From Paracoccus sp. M683 (GTDB taxonomy: Bacteria > Pseudomonadota > Alphaproteobacteria > Rhodobacterales > Rhodobacteraceae): a stretch of DNA of 64,000 nucleotides. The DNA lies in contig NZ_VKDF01000001.1 in NCBI RefSeq assembly GCF_007096355.1, positions 66,226-130,225 of the forward strand, given 5' to 3'. Positions 8,411 through 17,400 of this stretch are shown here, one piece after another. Under the pieces are notes generated by a model. That model had not been told where the DNA came from. It ran no database searches and saw only the letters and a list, made by a program, of their open reading frames with translations. Position numbers and translations under genes: made by a program. The first letter of the stretch is position 1, and each line of letters opens with the position of its first letter.

Positions 8411-9697
8411 ATGCCCACGCCGCAATCCGAATACCGCTATCCCTGCGAAAACTGCGGGGCCAGCCTGCGCTTTCAGCCGGGGCAAGAAATGCTGGTCTGC
8501 GACTATTGCGGCCATTCGCAGCGTATCGGCGCTGGCCAGTCCCGCGCGCCCGCGCGCCAGAAGCAGGGCGGCGCGGATGGCGAGGCGGCGATCCTGCGTG
8601 ACCCTTCGACGGGACGCGCGCTGCAATGGGATGCGCAGCACAAGTCGCCGGGGCTGGTCGAGATCCCCTTGGACAAGGGCCTGCGACTGGATCAGGACAG
8701 CGCCTTCGTGCAGGAAATCCGCACCCTGTCCTGCCCCAATTGCGGCGCCAAGATCGAGATCGACGGCGACAGCCACGCCACCGACTGCCCCTTTTGCGCC
8801 ACGCCCGTCGTCACCGATACCGGCACCACCCGCCAGTTGAAGCCGCAGGGCGTGCTGCCCTTTGTGCTGGACGAGGCGCAGGCCCGGTCCGCGCTGGAGG
8901 ACTGGATGGGCAGTCTGTGGTTCGCGCCCTCGGGTTTGCTGGCCTATGCAAGGCGGGGGCGCAAAATGACCGGTGTTTACTCGCCCTTCTGGACCTTTGA
9001 TGCCCGCACCCGGTCGGAATATTCCGGCCAGCGCGGTGATTACTATTATGAAACCGTCTATGTCACCCAGCAGGTGAACGGCCGCAGCCAGCAAGTGCCC
9101 CAGCAGGTCCGCCGCATCCGCTGGCGCCGCAGCGCCGGTCAGGTGGCGCGCGATTTCAACGATGTGCTGGTCCTGGCCTCGTCATCCCTGCCGCGCCGCT
9201 TTACCGACGGGCTGACGCCCTGGGATCTGTCGCATCTGGTCGAGTATCGCCCCGAATACCTGGCCGGTTTCGAGGCCGAGCGTTACACCATCCCGCTATC
9301 GGACGGTCACGGCATCGCACGGCAGGAAATGGCCGGCGTGATCATGATGGATGCCCGCCGCGACATTGGCGGGGATGAGCAGCGCATCGAACAGATCCGC
9401 AGCGATTTCTCGGGCGAGACGTTCAAGCATATCCTGCTGCCCGTCTGGACAGCCGCCTATAAATACAACGGCAAAAGCTATCGCTTCATCGTCAATGGAC
9501 AGTCGGGGCGGGTGCAGGGCGAACGCCCCTATTCGGCGTGGAAGATCGCGGCAGCGGTGATCGCGGCCGCGCTGGCGATCATGGCGCTGATCTGGGCCGC
9601 GAATGAGGGTGGCTATGTGCAGTTCGACCCCTCGGGCGGGATTGGCAGCCCGGTGCAGGTCGACCGCAACGGCGATTACATCATCCAGGGCTATTAG
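8411..9697 (+). CDS. zinc-ribbon membrane protein (TFIIB-type ribbon, YdjG-like)
   Basis: A 428-residue protein with two zinc ribbons near the N-terminus: CENC...CDYC at about residues 12-36 and CPNC...CPFC at about 110-136. A large soluble region with Tyr/Gln-rich DYYYETVYVTQQVNG follows. One transmembrane helix sits near the C-terminus (about 378-397), then a short tail. In Bacillus, ribbon-containing YdjG helps anchor a PspA-like protein at the membrane together with SPFH protein YdjI. The adjacency 12 nt after an SPFH gene suggests a comparable scaffold. No strong Shine-Dalgarno is visible, consistent with coupling. Confidence 0.82.
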   Translation: MPTPQSEYRYPCENCGASLRFQPGQEMLVCDYCGHSQRIGAGQSRAPARQKQGGADGEAAILRDPSTGRALQWDAQHKSPGLVEIPLDKGLRLDQDSAFVQEIRTLSCPNCGAKIEIDGDSHATDCPFCATPVVTDTGTTRQLKPQGVLPFVLDEAQARSALEDWMGSLWFAPSGLLAYARRGRKMTGVYSPFWTFDARTRSEYSGQRGDYYYETVYVTQQVNGRSQQVPQQVRRIRWRRSAGQVARDFNDVLVLASSSLPRRFTDGLTPWDLSHLVEYRPEYLAGFEAERYTIPLSDGHGIARQEMAGVIMMDARRDIGGDEQRIEQIRSDFSGETFKHILLPVWTAAYKYNGKSYRFIVNGQSGRVQGERPYSAWKIAAAVIAAALAIMALIWAANEGGYVQFDPSGGIGSPVQVDRNGDYIIQGY

Positions 9698-9851
9698 CGC
9701 TGGCCCAAGCCGCTTGTGCGGCCTATCCGGGCCGGGCCTGAGGGCGGAGCCTTCGATTTTCCGCCTGAACGCCGCGAACCCGGCCCATCAGGGCTGTTTC
9801 TCAAATCTGTCCGGCGCTAACATACCCCTGAATCAACGGGAAGAGGGCATC

Positions 9852-10772
9852 ATGATCCTGTGCACGGGCGAATCGCTGATCGACATGGTGCCCGAGGATG
9901 GGCATTACCGGCCACTATCGGGCGGTGCGGTTTACAACACCACCGTTGCGCTTGGGCGATTGGGCATCCCCACGGCCTATTTCTGGCCGATCTCGCGCGA
10001 TCCCTTTGGCGAACAATTGCTGCGCCCGCTGGTCGAGGCGGCGGTGAATATCGACCTGTGCCCGCGCACCGACCGGCTGACCACGCTGGCATTCGTCACC
10101 CTGACGGGGGGCGAGGCGCGCTATTCCTTTTATGACGAGGGCTCGGCCGGCCGAATGCTGCGCCCCGAAGAGGTGCCGCCCCTTCCGCGCGAGGTGACGG
10201 CGCTGTTCGCGGGTGGCATCAGCCTGGTGCCCGACCCCTGCGGCGCGGCTGTGGAATCGCTGGTTGCGCGCGAAAGCGGGCGGTTGCCGGTGATGCTGGA
10301 CCCCAATATCCGCCCCTTCTTTATCCAGGACGAGGCCGCCTATCGCGCCCGGCTGGCGCGAATGCTGCCCATGGCCGATATCGTCAAACTGTCGGGCGAC
10401 GACCTTGAATGGCTGCATCCCGGCCAGTCGCATGAAGACGCCGCCCGCGCCGTGCTGGCGCTTGGCCCAAAGGTCGTGCTGCAAACCGGCGGTTCGGTCG
10501 GATCACGGGCGCATTGGGCGGGCGAGACGGTCTTTGCCCCCTCGGTCCGCACCCAAGTCGCCGATACGATCGGCGCGGGCGACACCTTCAACGCGGGCGT
10601 TCTGGCCAGCCTGTCCCAGCAGGGGATACTGGCGGTCGATGCGCTGGAATCGCTGACAGCACAGCACCTGACCCAAGCGCTGGCCCTTGGCGCGCAGGCC
10701 GCCGCGATCACCGTCTCGCGCCATGGGGCCAATCCGCCCTGGGCGCATGAAATGCCGCAGGCGGCCGGCTAG
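9852..10772 (+). CDS. PfkB-family sugar kinase (fructokinase-like)
   Basis: A 306-residue ribokinase/PfkB-type kinase that phosphorylates a sugar hydroxyl with ATP. The N-terminus has ILCTGESLIDMVP and the substrate-loop motif GGAVYNTTVALGRLG. The C-terminal signature DTIGAGDTFNAGVLA contains the catalytic Asp and anion hole. The open frame runs further upstream, but the family begins at this ATG (9852), which has GGGAAGAGGG just before it. It stands alone, converging with and overlapping the cytochrome gene by 4 nt. Fructose is the most likely substrate by resemblance, but this is not proven. Confidence 0.88.
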   Translation: MILCTGESLIDMVPEDGHYRPLSGGAVYNTTVALGRLGIPTAYFWPISRDPFGEQLLRPLVEAAVNIDLCPRTDRLTTLAFVTLTGGEARYSFYDEGSAGRMLRPEEVPPLPREVTALFAGGISLVPDPCGAAVESLVARESGRLPVMLDPNIRPFFIQDEAAYRARLARMLPMADIVKLSGDDLEWLHPGQSHEDAARAVLALGPKVVLQTGGSVGSRAHWAGETVFAPSVRTQVADTIGAGDTFNAGVLASLSQQGILAVDALESLTAQHLTQALALGAQAAAITVSRHGANPPWAHEMPQAAG

Positions 10773-12034
10773 CCGCCGCGGCCGGCCGGTGGATCGGCGG
10801 GTCGGGCCCGTCCGCCGCAAACCTGCCAGACAATCGCCTCGACACTGCCAGTCAGACGGTGCCGGCCGTAGTCAAGCGCCGGCCAGCCGGGATCGGTCAA
10901 CTGCACCGCATCAAACCCGGCCATCAGCCTTCCTTGGGTGCAATCAGGTCCGCAATTGCGAACCGCCTGGACCAGCACCTCGGCTGCAACCCGGCCATAG
11001 CGCGCCAGCGTTGCCCCCGCCCCCGCCCCCGCCCCCGTCGTATCGGCCGGGCGCGGATCGGTTGCGGCGACACAGCCCCTTGGCGGCGGTGCGATCAGGG
11101 CCAGATCGTCGATGGTCGCAAAGATGGGCGAAGCCGGCGCCGTGACCAGAACCTGCCCCAGCATATCGGCCCCAATGACAAAGATCGGCTGGTCAGGATC
11201 GACTGTTTCGGCGTCCTGAACAAAGCCAAGCCCCGGGTAGGTCGCCAGCAAGGGCCGCAGACGATCGGCGATCGGCGGGACCGACAGGACTTGCAGCGCC
11301 TCGGCCTGGGCGATCGCAGCGGCGATCTGGGCCGAAAGCGGCGCAAAGCCACCGCGTATCTGCATGGGATCCTCGTCCCCCAGCAGCGTCGCCAGAGGGA
11401 ACAGATCCGGCATGTCCGCGCCGGCCTTGCCCGGCTGGATTTCGCCAAGGCTGGCGATGGCGGGTTGCCGGGGATCCGTGGTCAGGCGGATCTGCCGGCC
11501 AAAGATGCCATTGGGGGCCAGCCGGGCGATCTCGTCCTCGAATGATTGCCGGAAACTCTCTGCCCTGGGGGTGGCTGGCGTGAACCTGAAGGTGATCGCA
11601 TCGGCTGCAACCCCCTGGCGTTGCAGCCCCGGCACCGCCTGCAAATAGACCGCAAGCGCGGCCGCATCCCCATCCGCAGCAAGGGCAAAGCGCGGCATGG
11701 CGCGGCCAAGCGGGCTGCCATCCGGTCGCTGACCCGCGATCAGCGCCGTGGCCAGCGCCTGAACAGTATAGCCGCGCGTCCCGGACAGGGTCTGCCAGTC
11801 GATCGGCGGGCCGGCCTGAACCTCGGCCCCGCCACCTGCATCGGCACCATGGCACCCGGCGCAGGAAATGCCACCCGCCGGAACCGCCCGCGCGCCCAGC
11901 ATGACCGACAGGCCGGTATCCCCCTCGCCCTGATACAACGCCTTGCCCCGTGCGATCAGCGCATCAGGGGCCTGCTGCGCCGATCCGGCCGAGGGCAGCA
12001 GAAGCAAGGCGAACAGAATGCTGCGAACCCGCAT
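10769..12034 (-). CDS. c-type cytochrome fused to a periplasmic-binding-protein-like domain
   Basis: 421 residues. A Sec signal peptide (about 1-19) is followed by a class I cytochrome c domain with the haem motif C58-A-G-C61-H62 and a downstream Met candidate in GRAMPRF (near residue 110). From about 140 to 400 the sequence resembles a type 1 periplasmic binding protein: GIFGRQIRLTTDPRQP is the N-terminal ligand-domain pattern and ARYGRVAAEVLVQAV the C-terminal one. It is the last gene of the oxidase-beta protein-Sco-cytochrome operon, 9 nt after sco. It is plausibly an electron acceptor or donor for the oxidase. The role of the PBP part is unknown; it could be a ligand sensor or only a structural domain. 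Confidence 0.8.
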   Translation of the reverse strand: MRVRSILFALLLLPSAGSAQQAPDALIARGKALYQGEGDTGLSVMLGARAVPAGGISCAGCHGADAGGGAEVQAGPPIDWQTLSGTRGYTVQALATALIAGQRPDGSPLGRAMPRFALAADGDAAALAVYLQAVPGLQRQGVAADAITFRFTPATPRAESFRQSFEDEIARLAPNGIFGRQIRLTTDPRQPAIASLGEIQPGKAGADMPDLFPLATLLGDEDPMQIRGGFAPLSAQIAAAIAQAEALQVLSVPPIADRLRPLLATYPGLGFVQDAETVDPDQPIFVIGADMLGQVLVTAPASPIFATIDDLALIAPPPRGCVAATDPRPADTTGAGAGAGATLARYGRVAAEVLVQAVRNCGPDCTQGRLMAGFDAVQLTDPGWPALDYGRHRLTGSVEAIVWQVCGGRARPADPPAGRGG

Positions 12035-12043
12035 CGGTCCGGT

Positions 12044-12625
12044 CTATTGCATCAGCCTGACCGCCAGATCATAGATCTGATCGGGCAGCAGGGGGCTGGC
12101 CTCCAGCCGGGCCATCTGCTGACGCCCGGCATGGCCAACGATAACGTAAAGCTTGTGATCTTCCAGCGGTGTGCCGTCCCAGACCCCCAACCGGGTCAGC
12201 AGCGGCATGATATCCGCAGGATCGCCAGTCAGCCGCAGCCAGTTATCGGGGCTGTCAAAGATCTGGTGGCGTTCCAGCAGGTCGGCGGGCCGGTCGCGCG
12301 CCGGGTCCAGCGTCAGTGTGACCAGCCGGACCGGCGCCGGCAGCGCCGCCCGCCGCTCGGCGATGTCGCTAAGATAAAGGTCGGCCATGCCGCAAATCTC
12401 GGTGCAGCGCGTATAAGTGAAGCTGAGGACATAGGCGCCATCGCCCACGGCCTCGCGAAAGCGCATCGTCTTGCCGAACTGGTCGATGACCGGGGCATCC
12501 GGCAAGACCCCGCTGGCCGGCGTCACCTGCATCTCGACCGGCAGGGCGGCCGCGCGCGGTTCATCCGCCACAGCGATGGCGCCCCAACACATTGTGACAG
12601 AAAGCAGGGCAGCCATCGGTTTCAT
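12044..12625 (-). CDS. SCO1/SenC-family copper chaperone
   Basis: A 193-residue exported thioredoxin-like protein with an N-terminal signal (about 1-20). It has the SCO copper-binding motif C74-T-E-I-C78 and a later conserved-His region (KLYVIVGHAG). SCO proteins deliver copper to, or keep thiols reduced in, CuA and other copper sites. Here the gene overlaps the upstream secreted-protein gene by 4 nt and follows a giant multicopper oxidase, so metallating that oxidase is a better guess than cytochrome oxidase assembly. It is shorter than many SCO proteins but keeps the full core. Confidence 0.87.
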   Translation of the reverse strand: MKPMAALLSVTMCWGAIAVADEPRAAALPVEMQVTPASGVLPDAPVIDQFGKTMRFREAVGDGAYVLSFTYTRCTEICGMADLYLSDIAERRAALPAPVRLVTLTLDPARDRPADLLERHQIFDSPDNWLRLTGDPADIMPLLTRLGVWDGTPLEDHKLYVIVGHAGRQQMARLEASPLLPDQIYDLAVRLMQ

Positions 12626-14469
12626 CGCGATACCTCGATAGTCGAGGGCATCACCGTGATCCCGGCGGGCAGCGCCATGTCAAAACTGACGCTGACCTGA
12701 CCGGCCGGCATGCCCGCCACCTGCGCGCGGTGGCCATTGGCGCCGGCAGGCTGTGCCAGAACCCGATCACGCCAGCCGCCATCCAGCGATTGCAACAGCA
12801 CCGGCAATTCACCCGGCCACAGCTGTGCCACGCCCTCTGGGTCGACAAGCCGCAGATCAAGCGTCATCGCCTGCCCTGCATTCCTCGTCGCGCCTGCCAG
12901 CAACTGCAATGTCAGGCCCGGCTTCTCGTCGCCCTCGACCTGAAACCGGGCGCAGGCGGTGAAGCGGCCGACCCCGCCCGACACGACCAGTTCATACGTC
13001 CCGCCATGGCCAAGAACGGTGGCTGCGCGATAGCGCCCCGGCTCGGTCTCGCGCAGACCGCCGGCAAGTTCAGCCAGCGACAATGGCCGGCCACCGGCGA
13101 TGCGAAAGCCGTTCATCGGCGCGGTGGCATTGCCGGCACTGTCGCGCATCACCGGGAAAGCCGTGGACAGATCGGGATGCAGTACCAGCACCATGCCGCC
13201 TTCATGGCCCCGGCGGGTCTCGATCAGGAAGGGGCCGGCGCCGGCGGGCAGATCACCCACAGGCGGCCCGATCCGCACAGGCCGGATCGCCACAGGCTCG
13301 CCCATGCGGACCTGAGGCAGATCGACCACCAGCGCCATATCCAGCCGGTCCAGCAAAAGCACCGCCATATCCCTGGCAAATGCGACCTCGCGCAGGTTCT
13401 GGTCCAGCGGCGCGCGGTTCAATGCGCCCGCCTGCACGACCGAGTCGGTGGCGATATCCACGACCGAGAAGCCCGGCGAATCCGGCGACCAGGCAATTGC
13501 GAAATCTCCGTCGGGGGAAGCGGTTATCCGCGAGGCCGGCACGGCCAGCGGTGCCGAGACGCTGTGCGCGCCGCCAAACACCACCGTCAGGTGATCGCTG
13601 CCATTCACGAACAGAACCGCATCGGCCTGTATCGCATGGGCGGCGGCCACTGCATCGCCCGGCCCTGTCACCGGCGGCAGGGTGCGGCCATCATCCTGCG
13701 CCAGAACCGCGATTCCGCCACGCAGCAGCGCCAGCACGCCATCATGGCGCCCCTCGTCAGGATCGGCGAAACCCGGTGCCAGCGCCAGAACCGGGGCCGG
13801 CAGGCTGATCGAGTCCCGTTCGGACGGCGGCTGCAACACCGCGCCGCGCGCCATCCAGCCATTTGCGCTGGTCAGCACCGGGCCTTTGCCGGGCATGGGC
13901 GACAAGGCCTCGGGCTGGCTGCCAATGGCGGCGGGCACGCGGATGCGACCGCCATCGCCAGTCTGCGCGACAAAGGAAAACGCATCGGCCTGCCCGACCA
14001 GCGGGCCGCGCGCATCGGGCAGCGGAACCATGGCCATGATATTGGCCGATGCGATGGACTGTTCCCAATCCAGAACCGAAATGGTGCCGTCCTGATGGCG
14101 GACCCCGAACAGCGAGCGATCCAGATCCGTGCTGCCACGCGGCAGGTCGCGCCCGGTCACGAAATAGGACCGGGCCGCATCGGCGCATTGGCTGTTCGAC
14201 GCCGCGACGGGGCGGATCCAGCCGCTAAGATGCTCATCGCGGACCGGGCCTGCGCCGGCGGGATCATCCAGCCGGACATCCACCTGAAAGGGCTGGCCCG
14301 CCATGGGCTGGGTGATGGGCGTGCCGGCGATATCGCTCAGCGTCAGTCGCACCTGGACCCCGCCGCCGAAACCCGGATCGGGCACCTGCTGCGGCAGCAC
14401 CGCCGCCGCGCCCAAAGCCAGCAGGGCAATCGCGACCAGCGGTCGGAGGATCAGTCGAGAAAGCCGCAT
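12622..14469 (-). CDS. secreted beta-rich protein encoded with the multicopper oxidase
   Basis: 615 residues from the ATG at 14469, which has GAGGGGGCG upstream. The coding start overlaps the stop of the giant oxidase by 19 nt. An uncleaved anchor or signal peptide (about 1-22) is followed by an Ig-like strand-rich segment. The middle (about 150-430) has repeated short blade-like units (for example ITASPDGDFAIAWSPDSPGFSVVDIATD), suggesting a beta-propeller. A second Ig-like part is at the C-terminus. I do not recognise a catalytic motif. Position and coupling make it a probable periplasmic partner of the oxidase, for example a docking or metal-presenting protein; this is inference. Confidence 0.72.
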   Translation of the reverse strand: MRLSRLILRPLVAIALLALGAAAVLPQQVPDPGFGGGVQVRLTLSDIAGTPITQPMAGQPFQVDVRLDDPAGAGPVRDEHLSGWIRPVAASNSQCADAARSYFVTGRDLPRGSTDLDRSLFGVRHQDGTISVLDWEQSIASANIMAMVPLPDARGPLVGQADAFSFVAQTGDGGRIRVPAAIGSQPEALSPMPGKGPVLTSANGWMARGAVLQPPSERDSISLPAPVLALAPGFADPDEGRHDGVLALLRGGIAVLAQDDGRTLPPVTGPGDAVAAAHAIQADAVLFVNGSDHLTVVFGGAHSVSAPLAVPASRITASPDGDFAIAWSPDSPGFSVVDIATDSVVQAGALNRAPLDQNLREVAFARDMAVLLLDRLDMALVVDLPQVRMGEPVAIRPVRIGPPVGDLPAGAGPFLIETRRGHEGGMVLVLHPDLSTAFPVMRDSAGNATAPMNGFRIAGGRPLSLAELAGGLRETEPGRYRAATVLGHGGTYELVVSGGVGRFTACARFQVEGDEKPGLTLQLLAGATRNAGQAMTLDLRLVDPEGVAQLWPGELPVLLQSLDGGWRDRVLAQPAGANGHRAQVAGMPAGQVSVSFDMALPAGITVMPSTIEVSR

Positions 14470-17400
14470 GATGTCGCCCCCTCGGCCGTCAGCACATCCA
14501 GCAAGCCCCAGGCACCTGACGCATCCATCATGCGCGGCCCGTCCGACCACATATAGCAGCCCGACCGCACCGGCGCCGAGAACGACGCCGCGATCGACTT
14601 GCCCGGCGCCAGCAGGCCGGCATGTGGAAAGCCGAAACCGGGGAACAGGTCGTCATAGTCATTGCCGACGGTCACGAATGCCCGCTGCCGCGCCCGACCG
14701 CCGGGATGGACGACGCGCACGATCACCTCATCCCCCGGCCGCGCCCAAAGCCGCAGCGAGTTCGAGGACAGCGAATCCTTCTGGGCATAGAAATCGGGAT
14801 CGAAGGCATAGGCATTCAGGTCGCTGTTCGCCTCGGCCGTGACGCCCTGCGCCTGACGCAGTCTGCGGTGATAGGCCGGCGCCAGATAGCTGACCGCCTT
14901 TTCGCCAAGGTCATAGCTGTCGTCGCAGACGATACAGTCGCGCATGATCGGCAGCGCGGCATCGCCCGGCCCCGCGTCGATCGGCCACCATTGATTGCCG
15001 CTGCCCTCGTCCCACAGGTTCATTCCGTCCTGATAGAACAGCACAAATTCGCGGACCGCCCGTGGCTGACCCGAGGCATCGGGGAATCCGATCACCGTAT
15101 TATGTCCGCGCCCGTGATGGGCATTTCCCAGAACACCGACCCGGCGCGGCGCATATTCACCCGAACCGTTCGGCCGGCCTGGATAGCTGGCCCCGGCGGG
15201 TTCGACGATCAGCGCGCCGAACAGGCCATGGGTCAACTGGTTGAACAGGTCGGAAACCGGCTTCAGCGGCACCGCGCCAAAGGCATAGGGGATAGCGCTG
15301 ACCGGCGCAGCCTGTTCCTGCGGGAACGAGGCCGGAAGCCCGGATTGCTGGGCCACGCCCTTGACCGACATCAGCGCGGCAGCGCAATCCACGGTCATCT
15401 GCGCCACGTTTTCCAGCGTTTCGGCACCAAGCGGGCGCGTTGGGCGCGTCTTTTGCTGCACAAAGCCCCAATAGGTCTGGCCAAGCAGCGCAATGGGGAA
15501 CCAGCCGACCTGATTGGCACGCGCGGCCGGGGCGGCGGCACCACGCACGGGCACCTCGGTCAGGACATAGTATTCGGGATCCTCTCCGCGCAGAATGGCC
15601 TGCGCCTCGGCCCGCGATTCCAGCGCATATTCGGGCAGGCCATCACCGATCAGATTGCGGGCGGCGCATTGCTGGACGGCATTGCTGATGTTGGGTTCAA
15701 GGCCGGTCGGCACAGCCCCCTCGGCAAGGAAAGGCGCGCTGTCCATCAAGGCATCCACAAGCTGCCAGTCCACGCGCAGCAGCCCCAGATAGTAATCCGA
15801 GACCTGGACCGAACCCACCGGCTCGGACGTGGTCTGGTTCACGCCAAAGGGCAGGTTCGCGTCGCCGCCCCGCGTCAGCATCGAAACGGGCGCGGTGATC
15901 GCGATCCGGGCCGACGGGCGAATGTCGATGCGGTCGGTCTGGCGGAACTCGCCCGGACCGGACTCGTCCCCGCCGATCTGTTCCCAATTCGGTTCGACAT
16001 TCAGCGAAACGATCCGGGGCATGGCGGCATCGCCCAGACAATCGGCCAGTTGCCCTTGCTGATCGGTGCTGCCGCGATCACAGCGGTCCAGATCCGGTTG
16101 CTGCGACACCAGCGCATTCACCACCGACAGCTTCAGGCAGTCACCGGCATTGGCACGGATCACCATGGGCTCATCGTGGAAATAGGCCATGGCCGCGCTT
16201 TGCAGGCCGGCGATCTGATCGCCCGGCACGCCGCCCGTCAGCCATGGCGCAACCAGCGATTTCGGCACATGGATCAGCGCCATCGCATTGGGATCGCCGA
16301 AGCCATCCTGCCATGACGCATATTGCTGCCCGCCCGGCAGGGGCATGGCAATGGCATAGGCCTCGATCAGCGGCGCATCGGCCGGGCACTCCATGCCGCG
16401 CCCTGCCATGATCTCGCTGCTACGGGGCAAGGGCTGGGCGATCCGGGCCGCATCAAGGGGCTTCAGCGCCAGTTTGACGGGGCAGTTTTCTGCCGCTACC
16501 GCGTCATCGGTTTCGCAGTCAGGCGCGGTGCCCGCCTGTTCCAACCGCCGCGTCTCGTCACGAGCGTTGGCGGATTCATAGACCCGCATCAACCCCCAAG
16601 CGCCGTTCCAGATCGCGTCCTGCGAACCGAAATGGAACAGATAATCCAGGCTGGCCGTGCGTTCCAACGTTCCCGGCGCGGGCGAAGCCGAAATCTCGCC
16701 CTGGCGGTACTGCACGGCATATTTGCTGGGCGCGGCGGGTATTTCGAAATGTTCGGAAATCCCCACCTCTTGCGCGGCAACAAAGCCCTCCAGATTGTCG
16801 CAGCTGGCCACCATCCGCGTATGATCGGCCCAAAGCGGCGACATCGGGTCGGGCAGCATCCCCTCGCGCCACCGGTCATGTTCGCGGGCCAGGCCCTTGC
16901 GCCCCTCGCGGTGGCAGGCCTGCCACCAGGTTTCGCCCGGCAGGTCGCTGTCCAGCACCGCCGAGTTCGAGGGGTATTTCTGGTCGATCTGCCGGCGCCA
17001 TTGCAGGCCCTCGATGTTGAAGGTGTGCTGAACCTCTTGCGCGCCCTGGATCAGGCGGATCTGAACGCGCTCGTCCGAATAGGTTTCCAACAGCGGCGTG
17101 GCCGGATCGCCATGATCGCGGTTGCGCAGCAGGCCCGCCGCCGCCTGACGGCCAGCATCGTCCAGCCCGGCAGGCGCGGGTTCGGCAGGTCTGGCGCTGT
17201 CGGGTTGCAACTCGTCACCGAACAGCTCGGACCGGAAGACATGGCCCAGATTACCGCGCGGATCGGGCGATTGGCTGTTGATCGAACAATCCAGAACCGC
17301 CGCCGCATCAGCCATGCGCTGTTCGAAAGCCGCATCGAAATGCTGCTTGCCCCCCGGCGCGGCCAGATCGCCGGCCAAGCCAACCGCGCCCGGATCGCGC

